From: Desulfobulbaceae bacterium
GTDB taxonomy: Bacteria; Desulfobacterota; Desulfobulbia; Desulfobulbales; Desulfurivibrionaceae
Reading direction: 5' to 3'
Assembly: GCA_003557565.1 (NCBI GenBank)
Contig: PWOG01000322.1
Coordinates: 1 to 11,594 of the forward strand
DNA length: 11,594 nt
The notes under the pieces were generated by a model. That model made no database searches and had not been told where the DNA came from. It saw only the letters and a program-made list of their open reading frames with translations. Shown one piece after another: positions 1 to 5,678 of this stretch (positions are counted from its first letter, which is position 1; every line of letters begins with the position of its first letter). A program made the translations under genes and the position numbers.

Positions 1-620
1 CCGGCGTCTCCGCAGCCGCCTCCTACACCTTCGACGAAGCCAAGAAGACTCCCCAGTGGTGGATGCTCTGGGGCATGCTCTTCCTGAACATTTCTGCAGG
101 CCTGGGCCTCATATCTCAGCTTTCGCCCATGGCTCAGAGTGTGGTCAGAGCGGCACAGCCGGAGATGACCGCCGCGGCTCTCGCCGTCGTGGGAGGATCG
201 ATCGTCGCCTACGCCTCCATATTCAACGGTCTGGGACGACTCTTCTGGGCCTGGACTTCCGATGCCATCGGGCGTCGCAATGTCTTCATCGCCATGTTCA
301 TCAGCCAGGCGATTCTTTACGTTCTCCTTCCCCAGATCGGCAGCCAGTTCCTGTTCACCGTCATCGCCTGTTACCTCCTGGCCTGCTACGGTGGTGGCTT
401 TGCCTGTATGCCCGCTTTTGCCGCCGACACTTTCGGCCCCGCGAATATCGGCAAGGTGTACGGGATGATGCTGACTGCATGGGCGGCCGCGGGTATTTTA
501 GGACCCCTCGTGTTTGCCGCAATCAAGGGCATCGCCCTTTACGTCGCCGCAGGGCTTCTCATCGCCGGCTTGCTGTTGGCTCTGGGCTTCAAGAAACCGG
601 AACCCAAGGCAGCCTCATAA
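1..620 (+). CDS. OFA-family MFS transporter, C-terminal part (5' truncated by window)
   Basis: This is the C-terminal half (205 residues) of a major facilitator superfamily carrier. The reading frame runs in from the window edge at base 3 and ends with TAA at 618-620. Seen: the linker segment YTFDEAKKTPQWWMLWGM, which leads into the second six-helix bundle, then about six hydrophobic segments, a SDAIGRRN cytoplasmic loop of the MFS RxGRR type, and a short charged tail KKPEPKAAS. The LNISAGLGLISQLSPMAQ stretch is characteristic of the oxalate/formate antiporter (OFA) group, which moves small carboxylates such as oxalate, formate or lactate across the inner membrane. The substrate cannot be read from this half. 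No gene follows on the same strand for 3.8 kb, so this gene probably ends its operon. The ATG at 63 is internal and is not the start. Confidence 0.85.
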   Translation, partial: GVSAAASYTFDEAKKTPQWWMLWGMLFLNISAGLGLISQLSPMAQSVVRAAQPEMTAAALAVVGGSIVAYASIFNGLGRLFWAWTSDAIGRRNVFIAMFISQAILYVLLPQIGSQFLFTVIACYLLACYGGGFACMPAFAADTFGPANIGKVYGMMLTAWAAAGILGPLVFAAIKGIALYVAAGLLIAGLLLALGFKKPEPKAAS

Positions 621-657
621 AGGGGAAGCAAACCCATAATATTTCTCTCTCTGGTCT

Positions 658-699
658 AAAAAAAGACGGCGCCCTGCTCCAAAAGGGCGGGACGCCGTC
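658..699 (-). terminator. Rho-independent terminator, minus strand
   Basis: On the minus strand a perfect 7-bp stem GACGGCG/CGCCGTC (arms 693-699 and 665-671) has an inner GGGC/GCCC-type pairing and is followed directly by seven T residues (A658-A664 on the plus strand). This is a textbook intrinsic terminator for a leftward transcript. The nearest coding sequence pointing this way ends 730 nt upstream, at 1433. The terminator therefore either closes a very long 3' UTR or ends an unannotated RNA. On the plus strand there is no T run after the stem, so it is unlikely to serve the MFS gene. Confidence 0.75.
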
Positions 700-1260
700 C
701 TTCTCCGCGCCATTGTTCGTGTACGGGTGCTTTCCCCAGCACCCCCTCCCAATTTGTGTTCAGCCAGCCCGATTCATTTTCACACTTCTCATCCCAGGAC
801 CGCTTAGATACCCGTTCGAGTCCCCCCACTGAGACGGGCCCTTTTCTGTCAGCTCCCATTTCCACGGGCCACAACTTCTCGGGCTACACGTCACTCTGGC
901 TCCTCCATCCACGGGGAGTGTTGCACCCCTGCTTCACAACGTTGCCGCAGCACACCACGGCAAAAGTCACTGTCGGGAATCGTGAGGCTCACGGTGGGAC
1001 GGGTCAGGAACCCCCGCCACCAGGAGCCGAGGAGGGAATGTGTTGAAGAGGGACGGTTGCAGAACTTCATAGGAGCCAGCCGCCTGGGGGAACCGATTGG
1101 CGACATCTCCCCGGCCGAATGCTCTTTCAGCATTGTTTTGCCGGGTTGCGGACAGTGCCGATCGCCAAAAACGAACGCAGCCGTCCCTGTGATAAGAGTT
1201 CTGAATTGACAAATTAAATCAGCCATAGGGTTCATGACTGGGCTCGCTGTGGGACTTCGT

Positions 1261-1317
1261 ACCGGGAAAGTCCGGTTATTTATGAATGGTTGTTACTCGT
1301 ACAGCCGGACTGCCGGT
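1261..1317. repeat. Long imperfect hairpin
   Basis: The arms ACCGG (1261-1265) plus AGTCCGG (1269-1275) pair with CCGGACT (1305-1311) plus CCGGT (1313-1317). That makes 12 bp interrupted by a GAA/G internal loop and closing a loop of about 29 nt. It sits 4 nt from the next hairpin. Its function is unknown. It could be part of a structured transcript or the end of a decayed mobile element. Confidence 0.55.
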
Positions 1318-1320
1318 AAT

Positions 1321-1348
1321 GGTGGGTGCGATAAACCCCGCACCCACC
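1321..1348. repeat. Perfect 10-bp inverted repeat (REP-like hairpin)
   Basis: GGTGGGTGCG (1321-1330) and CGCACCCACC (1339-1348) form a perfect 10-bp stem with an 8-nt loop. The T-poor flank argues against an intrinsic terminator. Hairpins built on GTAGGGTGGGTGCG-like arms recur in many bacterial genomes as short interspersed palindromes. I assign this one to that general type from memory. It lies 84 nt downstream of the SnoaL-like gene stop. Confidence 0.6.
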
Positions 1349-1432
1349 CTACGTCCCTTCCCCGTTTTGGCGCAGTCGCCTTGAGCGGGCCACTTTGGGG
1401 TGAATCTGAACAGCGGCTTTTGCTGTTGTGTA

Positions 1433-1849
1433 TCAATGCCCCGCACCGCCTGCAGGCAGGCACCATTGCGCACATTGCTCCGGCATTCCCGAAGAATGGT
1501 GCTCTATGATCAACCACCGGCTGCCCGTCCATTGGTAGACATACGTGAAGCGAGCCTGAACGCTCTCAAAGGGGCCTCGGGCGAAGCGAAACGTATAAAC
1601 ACCGGAATTGATGGCAATGTCGCCGAATATTCTGACATTGGCCTCGTCGATACTACCCTGTGGACCATTTGGCAGAAAGTGCACAAAGTAATCGCGAAAT
1701 TCCGCATGGGAATGACGAACTCGATCGGAGAGGGTCGGCAGCAGTATGGCATTCTCGGCATAGAGCTTCACCACCTCGTCGGGATTCCCCGTCTGAAGTG
1801 CTTGGTTCCACTCGGTGAAAAGCTGCAGAATATCCTTCTCTGTTTTCAT
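1433..1849 (-). CDS. SnoaL-like / CaMKII association-domain-like small protein (SgcJ/EcaC type)
   Basis: This is a 138-residue protein of the NTF2-like (cystatin-fold) superfamily. Seen: an N-terminal helical part DILQLFTEWNQALQTGNPDEV, the VVKLYAENAILLPTLSD segment at 26-42 typical of the family, and the closing strand RFTYVYQWTGSRWLIIEHHSS at 100-120 followed by GMPE. This pattern matches the group annotated as SgcJ/EcaC oxidoreductase or CaMKII_AD-like. Members bind small ligands or serve as oligomerising accessory domains, and the reaction is usually unknown. The ATG at 1849 is supported by a perfect AGGAGG at 1858-1863 spaced 8 nt away. The last ~14 residues (CAQWCLPAGGAGH) go beyond the usual end and may be a read-on tail. 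The gene stands alone between two terminators, with no same-strand neighbour close by. Confidence 0.75.
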   Translation of the reverse strand: MKTEKDILQLFTEWNQALQTGNPDEVVKLYAENAILLPTLSDRVRHSHAEFRDYFVHFLPNGPQGSIDEANVRIFGDIAINSGVYTFRFARGPFESVQARFTYVYQWTGSRWLIIEHHSSGMPEQCAQWCLPAGGAGH

Positions 1850-2049
1850 GCGACAAACCTCCTCATTTCAGTGAGTACTTGGATGTGAGTCCCTGGATCT
1901 GTAATCGGTTGCCTGCCCGCCGCAACGCTATCCACAGTCGGCAACGAAGCCTTTGCAGAACATCACGCCTATCCCAGCTTGTGCAAAACAATGCACACTC
2001 TATTCTGCGGACCCTTATCAGGACGCTCTACCGATCCATTCCATCAACG

Positions 2050-2082
2050 AAAAAGCCGGCCCTTTTTTACGAAAGGGCCGGC
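2050..2082 (-). terminator. Rho-independent terminator, minus strand
   Basis: GCCGGCCCTTT (2055-2065) pairs perfectly with AAAGGGCCGGC (2072-2082), giving 11 bp with a 6-nt loop. On the minus strand the stem is followed by five T residues (A2050-A2054). It would stop leftward transcription coming from pepA (stop at 2474) after a 3' UTR of about 390 nt that includes the palindromic element. It separates that transcript from the SnoaL-like gene further left. Confidence 0.75.
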
Positions 2083-2093
2083 AGCCTATTTGA

Positions 2094-2300
2094 CTTCAAC
2101 TAGTCTTTTTCAGTAAGGATCAACTCAACCGACTTTCTGAAGATCGCAGCCTGAAAAGACCCTCGTCGACTCAGGCCCCAAGAAGGGGGCAGACCAACAG
2201 CACCCAGCCGGCCCAAACCCGGCAAACCCGGGAGGTGACCCAAAAGAAAGAACAGGTCAAACCGCCCAAGGTGAACAACGATCACTTTGACGATTTTTAA
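2094..2300 (+). pseudogene. Possible 3' remnant of a coding sequence
   Basis: A plus-strand frame open from the stop at 2091-2093 to TAA at 2298-2300 ends in a proline/glutamine/lysine-rich linker and the acidic-aromatic terminus VNNDHFDDF. Tails of that kind (flexible linker plus D/E-F end) are common on deltaproteobacterial chemoreceptors and some regulators, so this could be the tail of a decayed gene. There is no ATG, GTG or TTG at a sensible place and no Shine-Dalgarno sequence. The frame begins just after a terminator. Chance is a serious alternative. Confidence 0.2.
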
Positions 2301-2308
2301 CCCGCCTG

Positions 2309-2420
2309 GTAAGCGATCACGGGGCACCGCCGATAGCGGCAATCGGGATGGCTCATGTGCTTATGTATGCATCGCCGTCCCGATCGCCACAACCTGGGGC
2401 GGCACCCTGTGACCGCTTAC
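2309..2420. mobile_element. 112-bp element with 23-bp imperfect terminal inverted repeats (MITE-like)
   Basis: The left end starts GTAAGCGATCACGGGG (2309-2324) and continues to 2331. The right end, read inward on the minus strand from 2420, is GTAAGCGGTCACAGGG and continues to 2398. The two 23-nt ends match at 19 positions. Inner arms GGCAATCGGGATGG and CCGTCCCGATCGCC pair as well, with GU-compatible differences, so the whole element can fold into one long hairpin. GTAAGCG- termini resemble those of IS66-family elements (family knowledge). The 8-bp flanks are not duplicated, so a recent insertion is not supported. It lies 54 nt past the pepA stop codon and would be transcribed as part of the pepA 3' UTR. 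Confidence 0.6.
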
Positions 2421-2473
2421 GCGCCGATTAATGGGGTAAATGCCTTATTGTAAGGTTGAGGCGCAGCCCCAGG

Positions 2474-4078
2474 CTACCCCCAGTTCCTGATCAGTTCCAC
2501 CAGAGTTCGTACGCCAAAACCTGACGGTCCCTTGGGAATATATGATTTTTCGGTGAAATTCCAGGCAGTACCGGCGATATCCAGGTGCACCCAGGGGGTT
2601 TTGCCGACAAATTCTTCCAGGAAGGCCGCCCCAAGTATGGTACCGGCATCACGTTTGTCGACATTTTTCAGATCCGCCACCAAAGACTTGAGCTGTTTAC
2701 GGTACTCCGGCCCCAGAGGCAGCCGCCAGCACGGCTCTCCCACCCTTTCCCCGGCAGCCATCACCCTGGCACACAGGTCGTCATCGTTGCCCAGCAAGCC
2801 GGCACGGTGGTGCCCGAGGGCCACAATAACCGCCCCGGTAAGGGTTGCCAGGTCAATAACCGCCGAAGGTTTGAACTTTTCCACGCCGTAGGCCAGCGCA
2901 TCGGCCAGAATCAATCGCCCTTCGGCGTCGGTGTTGATCACCTCCACACTTTTGCCACCATACTGTCGAATAACATCTCCCGGCTTAAGGGCCGCCGGCC
3001 CCGGTAAATTTTCCGCCGCCGGCACCATGGCCACCACGTTAAGCCCTTCCGGTTTTTCCCGGGCAACCACGTCCATGGCGGCCAGCACCGCCGCCCCGCC
3101 GCACATGTCATATTTCATCTCTTCCATGCCGCTGCCCGGTTTCAGGGAAATCCCCCCGGAATCAAAGGTCAGTCCTTTGCCCACCAGCAGCAGGGTGGGC
3201 AAGGGCCGATTTGATTCCGTCCTGCCGCCCTTCCGGCCAGAAGACGCCGGGCGCCCGTGATATTCTACCACCACCAGCCGGGGCGGTTGTTCAGAACCTT
3301 TGGTAACCGCCAGGATTCCTCCCATCCCCTTTTTTTCCATGGCCCGACGATCAAGCACGGTCACTTTGAGGCCGTATTGGTGGGCCAGCTGCCGGGCGTG
3401 GCTGGCAAAATCTTCCGGAGTCCAACCGTTGCCGGGCTCGTTGGCCATATCCCTGGCCCGGCAAACGGCTTCCGCCAGCACCACCGCCCGCCTGACTGCG
3501 GGACCGATCCCCCGTGGCCCCTGGATGGTAATTTGCCGCAAGGACGGCTCCTGCTCTTCTGATTCCTCTTTGCCATCGTTTTTTTCTTCGCCCGACCCGG
3601 CCGCCGGGAATTCCGAGAAATATTTGCGAAAACGGTAGGCCGCCAGCAGCATTCCCTCACTTAAGGCTGCCGCCACCCTGGTTGCGGGCTGGCCGCAACC
3701 TTTTGGCAACAGAAGAGCCACCTCCACGGCCCGGGTTTTAAGCAGCCGGGCCATTGCCACTCCCCCCGCCTGGCGCAGGGTTTCCTCATCAGGGTCTTCA
3801 GGACCCAGACCGACCATGATGATTCTTTGCGGTTTATCATCCGGCTTTCCGTCTTTGTCTTTAGGAGGATAAGCCACCAGTAACTGGTCTTTTTTTCCAC
3901 TAAAATCTTCACTTTGCCAGGCTCCGATCAGGCACTCTCGCAACCAGGGCAGTTCTTGAACCGGCGGCTCACGGTCTTTTTGTTGCCTGACAAAACAGAG
4001 CAAAGTATCTTTATCCACCGTCCTGGCGGTGGTGGTGGCAATTTTTATTCCATAGTTCTTCGGCTTATTTTCTTTCAT
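2474..4078 (-). CDS. pepA: Leucyl aminopeptidase (M17 family, PepA)
   Basis: This cytosolic, hexameric dimetal aminopeptidase removes N-terminal residues from peptides and serves peptide turnover. It is 534 residues long, against roughly 480-503 for typical members. The C-terminal catalytic domain (about 195-534) carries every expected residue with correct spacing: the metal ligands Lys301 and Asp306 (in VGKGLTFDSGG), Asp324 (KYDMCGG), and Asp384 and Glu386 in the family signature NTDAEGRL; and the catalytic Lys313 and Arg388. The N-terminal macro-like domain spans about 10-180. The extra length comes from charged, low-complexity inserts at about 70-84, 160-178 and 276-293. Start: ATG at 4078, with only a weak upstream purine run (GGGAG about 10 nt away). 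It is divergent from the CNNM-like gene across a 391-nt spacer, and its transcript probably ends at the terminator at 2050-2082. PepA can also bind DNA in E. coli. Nothing here tests that. Confidence 0.95.
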   Translation of the reverse strand: MKENKPKNYGIKIATTTARTVDKDTLLCFVRQQKDREPPVQELPWLRECLIGAWQSEDFSGKKDQLLVAYPPKDKDGKPDDKPQRIIMVGLGPEDPDEETLRQAGGVAMARLLKTRAVEVALLLPKGCGQPATRVAAALSEGMLLAAYRFRKYFSEFPAAGSGEEKNDGKEESEEQEPSLRQITIQGPRGIGPAVRRAVVLAEAVCRARDMANEPGNGWTPEDFASHARQLAHQYGLKVTVLDRRAMEKKGMGGILAVTKGSEQPPRLVVVEYHGRPASSGRKGGRTESNRPLPTLLLVGKGLTFDSGGISLKPGSGMEEMKYDMCGGAAVLAAMDVVAREKPEGLNVVAMVPAAENLPGPAALKPGDVIRQYGGKSVEVINTDAEGRLILADALAYGVEKFKPSAVIDLATLTGAVIVALGHHRAGLLGNDDDLCARVMAAGERVGEPCWRLPLGPEYRKQLKSLVADLKNVDKRDAGTILGAAFLEEFVGKTPWVHLDIAGTAWNFTEKSYIPKGPSGFGVRTLVELIRNWG

Positions 4079-4150
4079 TCAGCTCACACTCCCGATTATT
4101 CGATAATGATAAGACAACAGACTGCTTTAAAGTGCCCGGGTCTTTGTTGT

Positions 4151-4166
4151 GTAAGTGATCACGGGG
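4151..4166 (+). repeat. Dispersed 16-bp motif, single copy
   Basis: GTAAGTGATCACGGGG differs by one base from the copy at 2309-2324. A degenerate inward-facing partner may lie at about 4267-4285 (minus-strand reading GGCGATCACCGGG), which would make this an eroded relative of the 112-bp element. The motif contains a TGATCA palindrome. Confidence 0.55.
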
Positions 4167-4359
4167 CCAAAAGGATAAGCGCCCACAGGGTGACGCAGGT
4201 TGCGTGGAGCCTCGGCGGCGATGCCTGCATCAATACGTGAGCCGGCCCGATCACTGCAAGATGCGGTGCCCGGTGATCGCCTGCTTTGTTGTAGTTTTGG
4301 GGCCGCCAATGCACAAAGCTGATAAAAAAATACAAAATAAAGTCAACTTTGCAAGGTTG

Positions 4360-4390
4360 TTGCCGGCTCTGGAGCCTTTCCGGCAATTTT
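4360..4390 (+). terminator. T-tailed hairpin in the leader of the CNNM-like gene (attenuator candidate)
   Basis: TTGCCGG (4360-4366) pairs with CCGGCAA (4380-4386), followed by TTTT (4387-4390). The 13-nt loop contains GGCT-CTGG-AGCC, which offers a competing inner stem. It lies 80 nt upstream of the start codon on the coding strand. If transcription starts upstream of it, it could act as an intrinsic terminator or attenuator. If transcription starts after it, it is only upstream DNA. The T run is short. Confidence 0.35.
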
Positions 4391-4456
4391 ACCCTGGAGT
4401 ATTGGGCCGGATCCCGTTAATATCGGGGCCATTGACTGTCTTTCCCTATGTTCAGC

Positions 4457-4462
4457 AGGAGG
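4457..4462 (+). promoter_or_regulatory. Perfect Shine-Dalgarno sequence fixing a TTG start
   Basis: AGGAGG at 4457-4462 is followed by a 7-nt spacer and TTG at 4470. No ATG or GTG in this frame has comparable support, and the reading frame from TTG starts a typical hydrophobic DUF21 helix. This makes TTG the start codon. Confidence 0.8.
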
Positions 4463-4469
4463 TTTTACC

Positions 4470-5522
4470 TTGCTCACCCAACTTATACTGGCCGTCGGTT
4501 TTGCCATAGTGATTTCCGCCCTCTGCAGCATTTTTGAAGCAGTTCTTTATTCCGTGCCCTTGAGCAGGATTGAACTGCTGGCCCAGAAACGCCCCTACGT
4601 CGGCAATATCCTGAAAAAACTAAAACAGGACGTGCATAAGCCGATCACCGCCATCCTGACACTGAACACCATCGCCAATACCGCCGGGGCGGCGGTGGCC
4701 GGCGCCGCCGCAGCGGTGGTGTTCGGCGAACAGCACCTGGCAATTTTTTTTGCCGCCTTTACCGTCAGCATCCTGCTTTTTTCCGAAATTCTACCCAAAA
4801 CCCTGGGGGTAACCTACAGCAAGGTATTGGCCCCCTGGATCGCCCTGCCCCTGCACTGGTTGGTGAAACTGCTGGCCCCGGCGGTGTGGATTATCCATGT
4901 TATCACTCGCCGTCTGGGAGATGGAGAAAACGAGGAAGTTCTGGTTTCAGCCAAGGAAGTTGCGGCGTTCGCCGCCATCAGTCAAAAAACCGGGGCCATC
5001 GACGCCCAGGAAGCCAGTGTTATCACCAACATCCTGGAGTTGCGACACAAACGGGTACGGGAGGCCATGACCCCCCGAACCGTCACCTTTACGTTGGGCG
5101 CCGAGCTTACGGTGCAAGAAGCCCGCGAGTTTGAAAAAAAATGGAACTTCCACAGCAGGGTGCCCGTATATGATGAAAATCCGGACAATATCGTGGGCAT
5201 TGTCCTGCGCAAGGATGTTCTGCTGGCGGCCGCCGCCGACAAGGATCAGGTGCGGCTCCGGGAATTGATGCAGCCGGTCCATTTCGTCCCCGAGTCGGCC
5301 CGGCTGACCAGGATCATGCTGGACTTTTTTGAGCTCCGCCGCCATCTCTTCGTGGTGGTCGATGAATACGGCGGCTTTACCGGAGTCATCAGCCTGGAGG
5401 ACGTGATCGAAGAGATCGTCGGCCGGGAGATCGTCGACGAGTCCGACCAGATCAAGGACATGCGGGAGTTGGCCAAGAACAAGCGGGAGACGTTTTTAAA
5501 ACAGTTAAACCAGCTGAAATAA
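4470..5522 (+). CDS. CNNM/CorB-type DUF21-CBS transporter (probable Mg2+/divalent cation export)
   Basis: This is an inner-membrane protein of 350 residues. The N-terminal DUF21/CNNM transmembrane domain (about 1-150) contains the conserved helix-loop SEILPKTLG at 105-113, which corresponds to the CNNM S/G-E-x-x-PK motif. A short acidic helical bundle (about 155-195, ending EAMTPR) leads into two CBS domains at about 196-256 (VPVYDENPDNIVGIVLRKD) and 264-322 (VVVDEYGGFTGVISLEDVIEEIVG). Archaeal and bacterial CorB/CorC homologues move Mg2+ and use the CBS pair as a Mg-ATP sensor. The protein ends soon after the second CBS and lacks the C-terminal CorC/HlyC domain found in longer relatives. Direction and ion are inferred from the family. 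The start is TTG, set by a perfect AGGAGG. It converges on the transcript carrying mgtE. Confidence 0.88.
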   Translation: MLTQLILAVGFAIVISALCSIFEAVLYSVPLSRIELLAQKRPYVGNILKKLKQDVHKPITAILTLNTIANTAGAAVAGAAAAVVFGEQHLAIFFAAFTVSILLFSEILPKTLGVTYSKVLAPWIALPLHWLVKLLAPAVWIIHVITRRLGDGENEEVLVSAKEVAAFAAISQKTGAIDAQEASVITNILELRHKRVREAMTPRTVTFTLGAELTVQEAREFEKKWNFHSRVPVYDENPDNIVGIVLRKDVLLAAAADKDQVRLRELMQPVHFVPESARLTRIMLDFFELRRHLFVVVDEYGGFTGVISLEDVIEEIVGREIVDESDQIKDMRELAKNKRETFLKQLNQLK

Positions 5523-5568
5523 CCACCGGCCGTGGATGATTCCCAAAAACCACTCCACCACAAGCAAT

Positions 5569-5591
5569 TGTCGGCGATGCCCCGACAGTTT
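5569..5591 (+). terminator. Weak terminator-like hairpin after the CNNM-like gene
   Basis: TGTCGG (5569-5574) pairs with CCGACA (5582-5587) around a 7-nt loop and is followed by GTTT. It is placed 46 nt after the stop codon of the CNNM-like gene, where a terminator is expected, but the T run is poor. Confidence 0.35.
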
Positions 5592-5592
5592 A

Positions 5593-5632
5593 CCCTGTGA
5601 CCGCTTACCATTTCACCCCCGTTATCACCTAC
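5593..5632 (-). repeat. Tandem pair of the dispersed 16-bp motif
   Basis: Read on the minus strand, GTAGGTGATAACGGGG (5617-5632) is followed by a spacer ending GAAATG and then GTAAGCGGTCACAGGG (5593-5608). The second copy is identical to those at 2405-2420 and 9739-9754. A third, degenerate copy preceded by AAATGGTAACCGC may lie at about 5645-5662. The pair lies between two converging genes, 47 nt downstream of the polyferredoxin stop codon. Confidence 0.6.
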
Positions 5633-5678
5633 GCTTGCATCGGCTCCGGGGCGGTTACCATTTTCTTGGTGTTGCGGG

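Larger units (their letters stand above)
621..1432. other. Long spacer without a convincing gene; hairpin-rich
   Basis: This 812-nt spacer lies between the MFS gene and the SnoaL-like gene. Several open frames overlap on both strands, the longest being a 114-codon minus frame at 891-1235. None has a Shine-Dalgarno sequence or a protein signature I recognise. The frames look like by-products of GC-rich structured DNA. Visible structure: a minus-strand terminator (658-699), a stem with AATGCT/AGCATT arms at 1118-1134, a CGTGAG-G-CTCACG palindrome at 981-993, and two adjacent strong hairpins at 1261-1317 and 1321-1348. On the minus strand the segment upstream of the terminator also has a GGGTGCT/AGCACCC stem (about 726-745). 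Confidence 0.6.
1850..2473. other. Spacer with terminator, palindromic element and a possible gene remnant
   Basis: This 624-nt spacer lies between the SnoaL-like gene and pepA. 1864-2049 shows nothing I can name beyond the probable upstream region of the SnoaL-like gene, for which I found no convincing promoter. 2050-2082 is a strong minus-strand terminator. 2094-2300 is an open plus frame with a protein-like tail but no start codon. 2309-2420 is a 112-bp element with inverted-repeat ends. 2421-2473 contains a small CCTTA/TAAGG stem but no T run. Confidence 0.6.
4079..4469. other. Divergent intergenic region between pepA and the CNNM-like gene
   Basis: This spacer must hold promoters for both genes. 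Neither shows a clean -35/-10 pair. The best candidate for pepA is a weak TTTAAA-17-CATTAT on the minus strand near 4098-4126. The middle holds one clear copy of the dispersed motif (4151-4166), followed by partly self-complementary sequence up to about 4285 (GTGATC- and GATCAC-containing segments). An AT-rich stretch at 4320-4345 and a T-tailed hairpin at 4360-4390 precede the CNNM-like gene. Confidence 0.5.

Noticed and set aside
789..798. TAAGCGGTC core resembling the dispersed motif, minus strand
   Set aside because: Only nine bases match and the GGG-side context differs (CCTGGGA). This can occur by chance in the window, so it is not counted as a copy.
56..832. 258-codon plus-strand frame overlapping the MFS gene
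   Set aside because: This is a shadow frame of the real transporter. Its arginine-rich translation shows no domain and it runs on through the terminator.
891..1235. 114-codon minus-strand open frame
   Set aside because: There is no Shine-Dalgarno sequence at its ATG and no recognisable domain. It is rich in Arg, Ser, Pro, Cys and Trp, as expected from noncoding GC-rich sequence, and other frames overlap it on both strands.
1130..1993. 12-bp inverted match GCATTGTTTTGC at 1130-1141 and on the minus strand at 1982-1993
   Set aside because: The sequence is short and AT-rich in the middle, with no extension of similarity on either side. Chance is sufficient.
2100..2342. 80-codon minus-strand frame across the palindromic element
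   Set aside because: It starts inside the 112-bp repeat, has no ribosome binding site and a biased Gly/Leu/Pro composition. It is more likely incidental.
4151..4290. Possible cyclic-di-GMP (GEMM) or other riboswitch upstream of the CNNM-like gene
   Set aside because: A few short matches (CACAGGGTGACGCA, GGAGCC) are suggestive, but the conserved core order and tetraloop are missing. The segment is better explained as a repeat relative.
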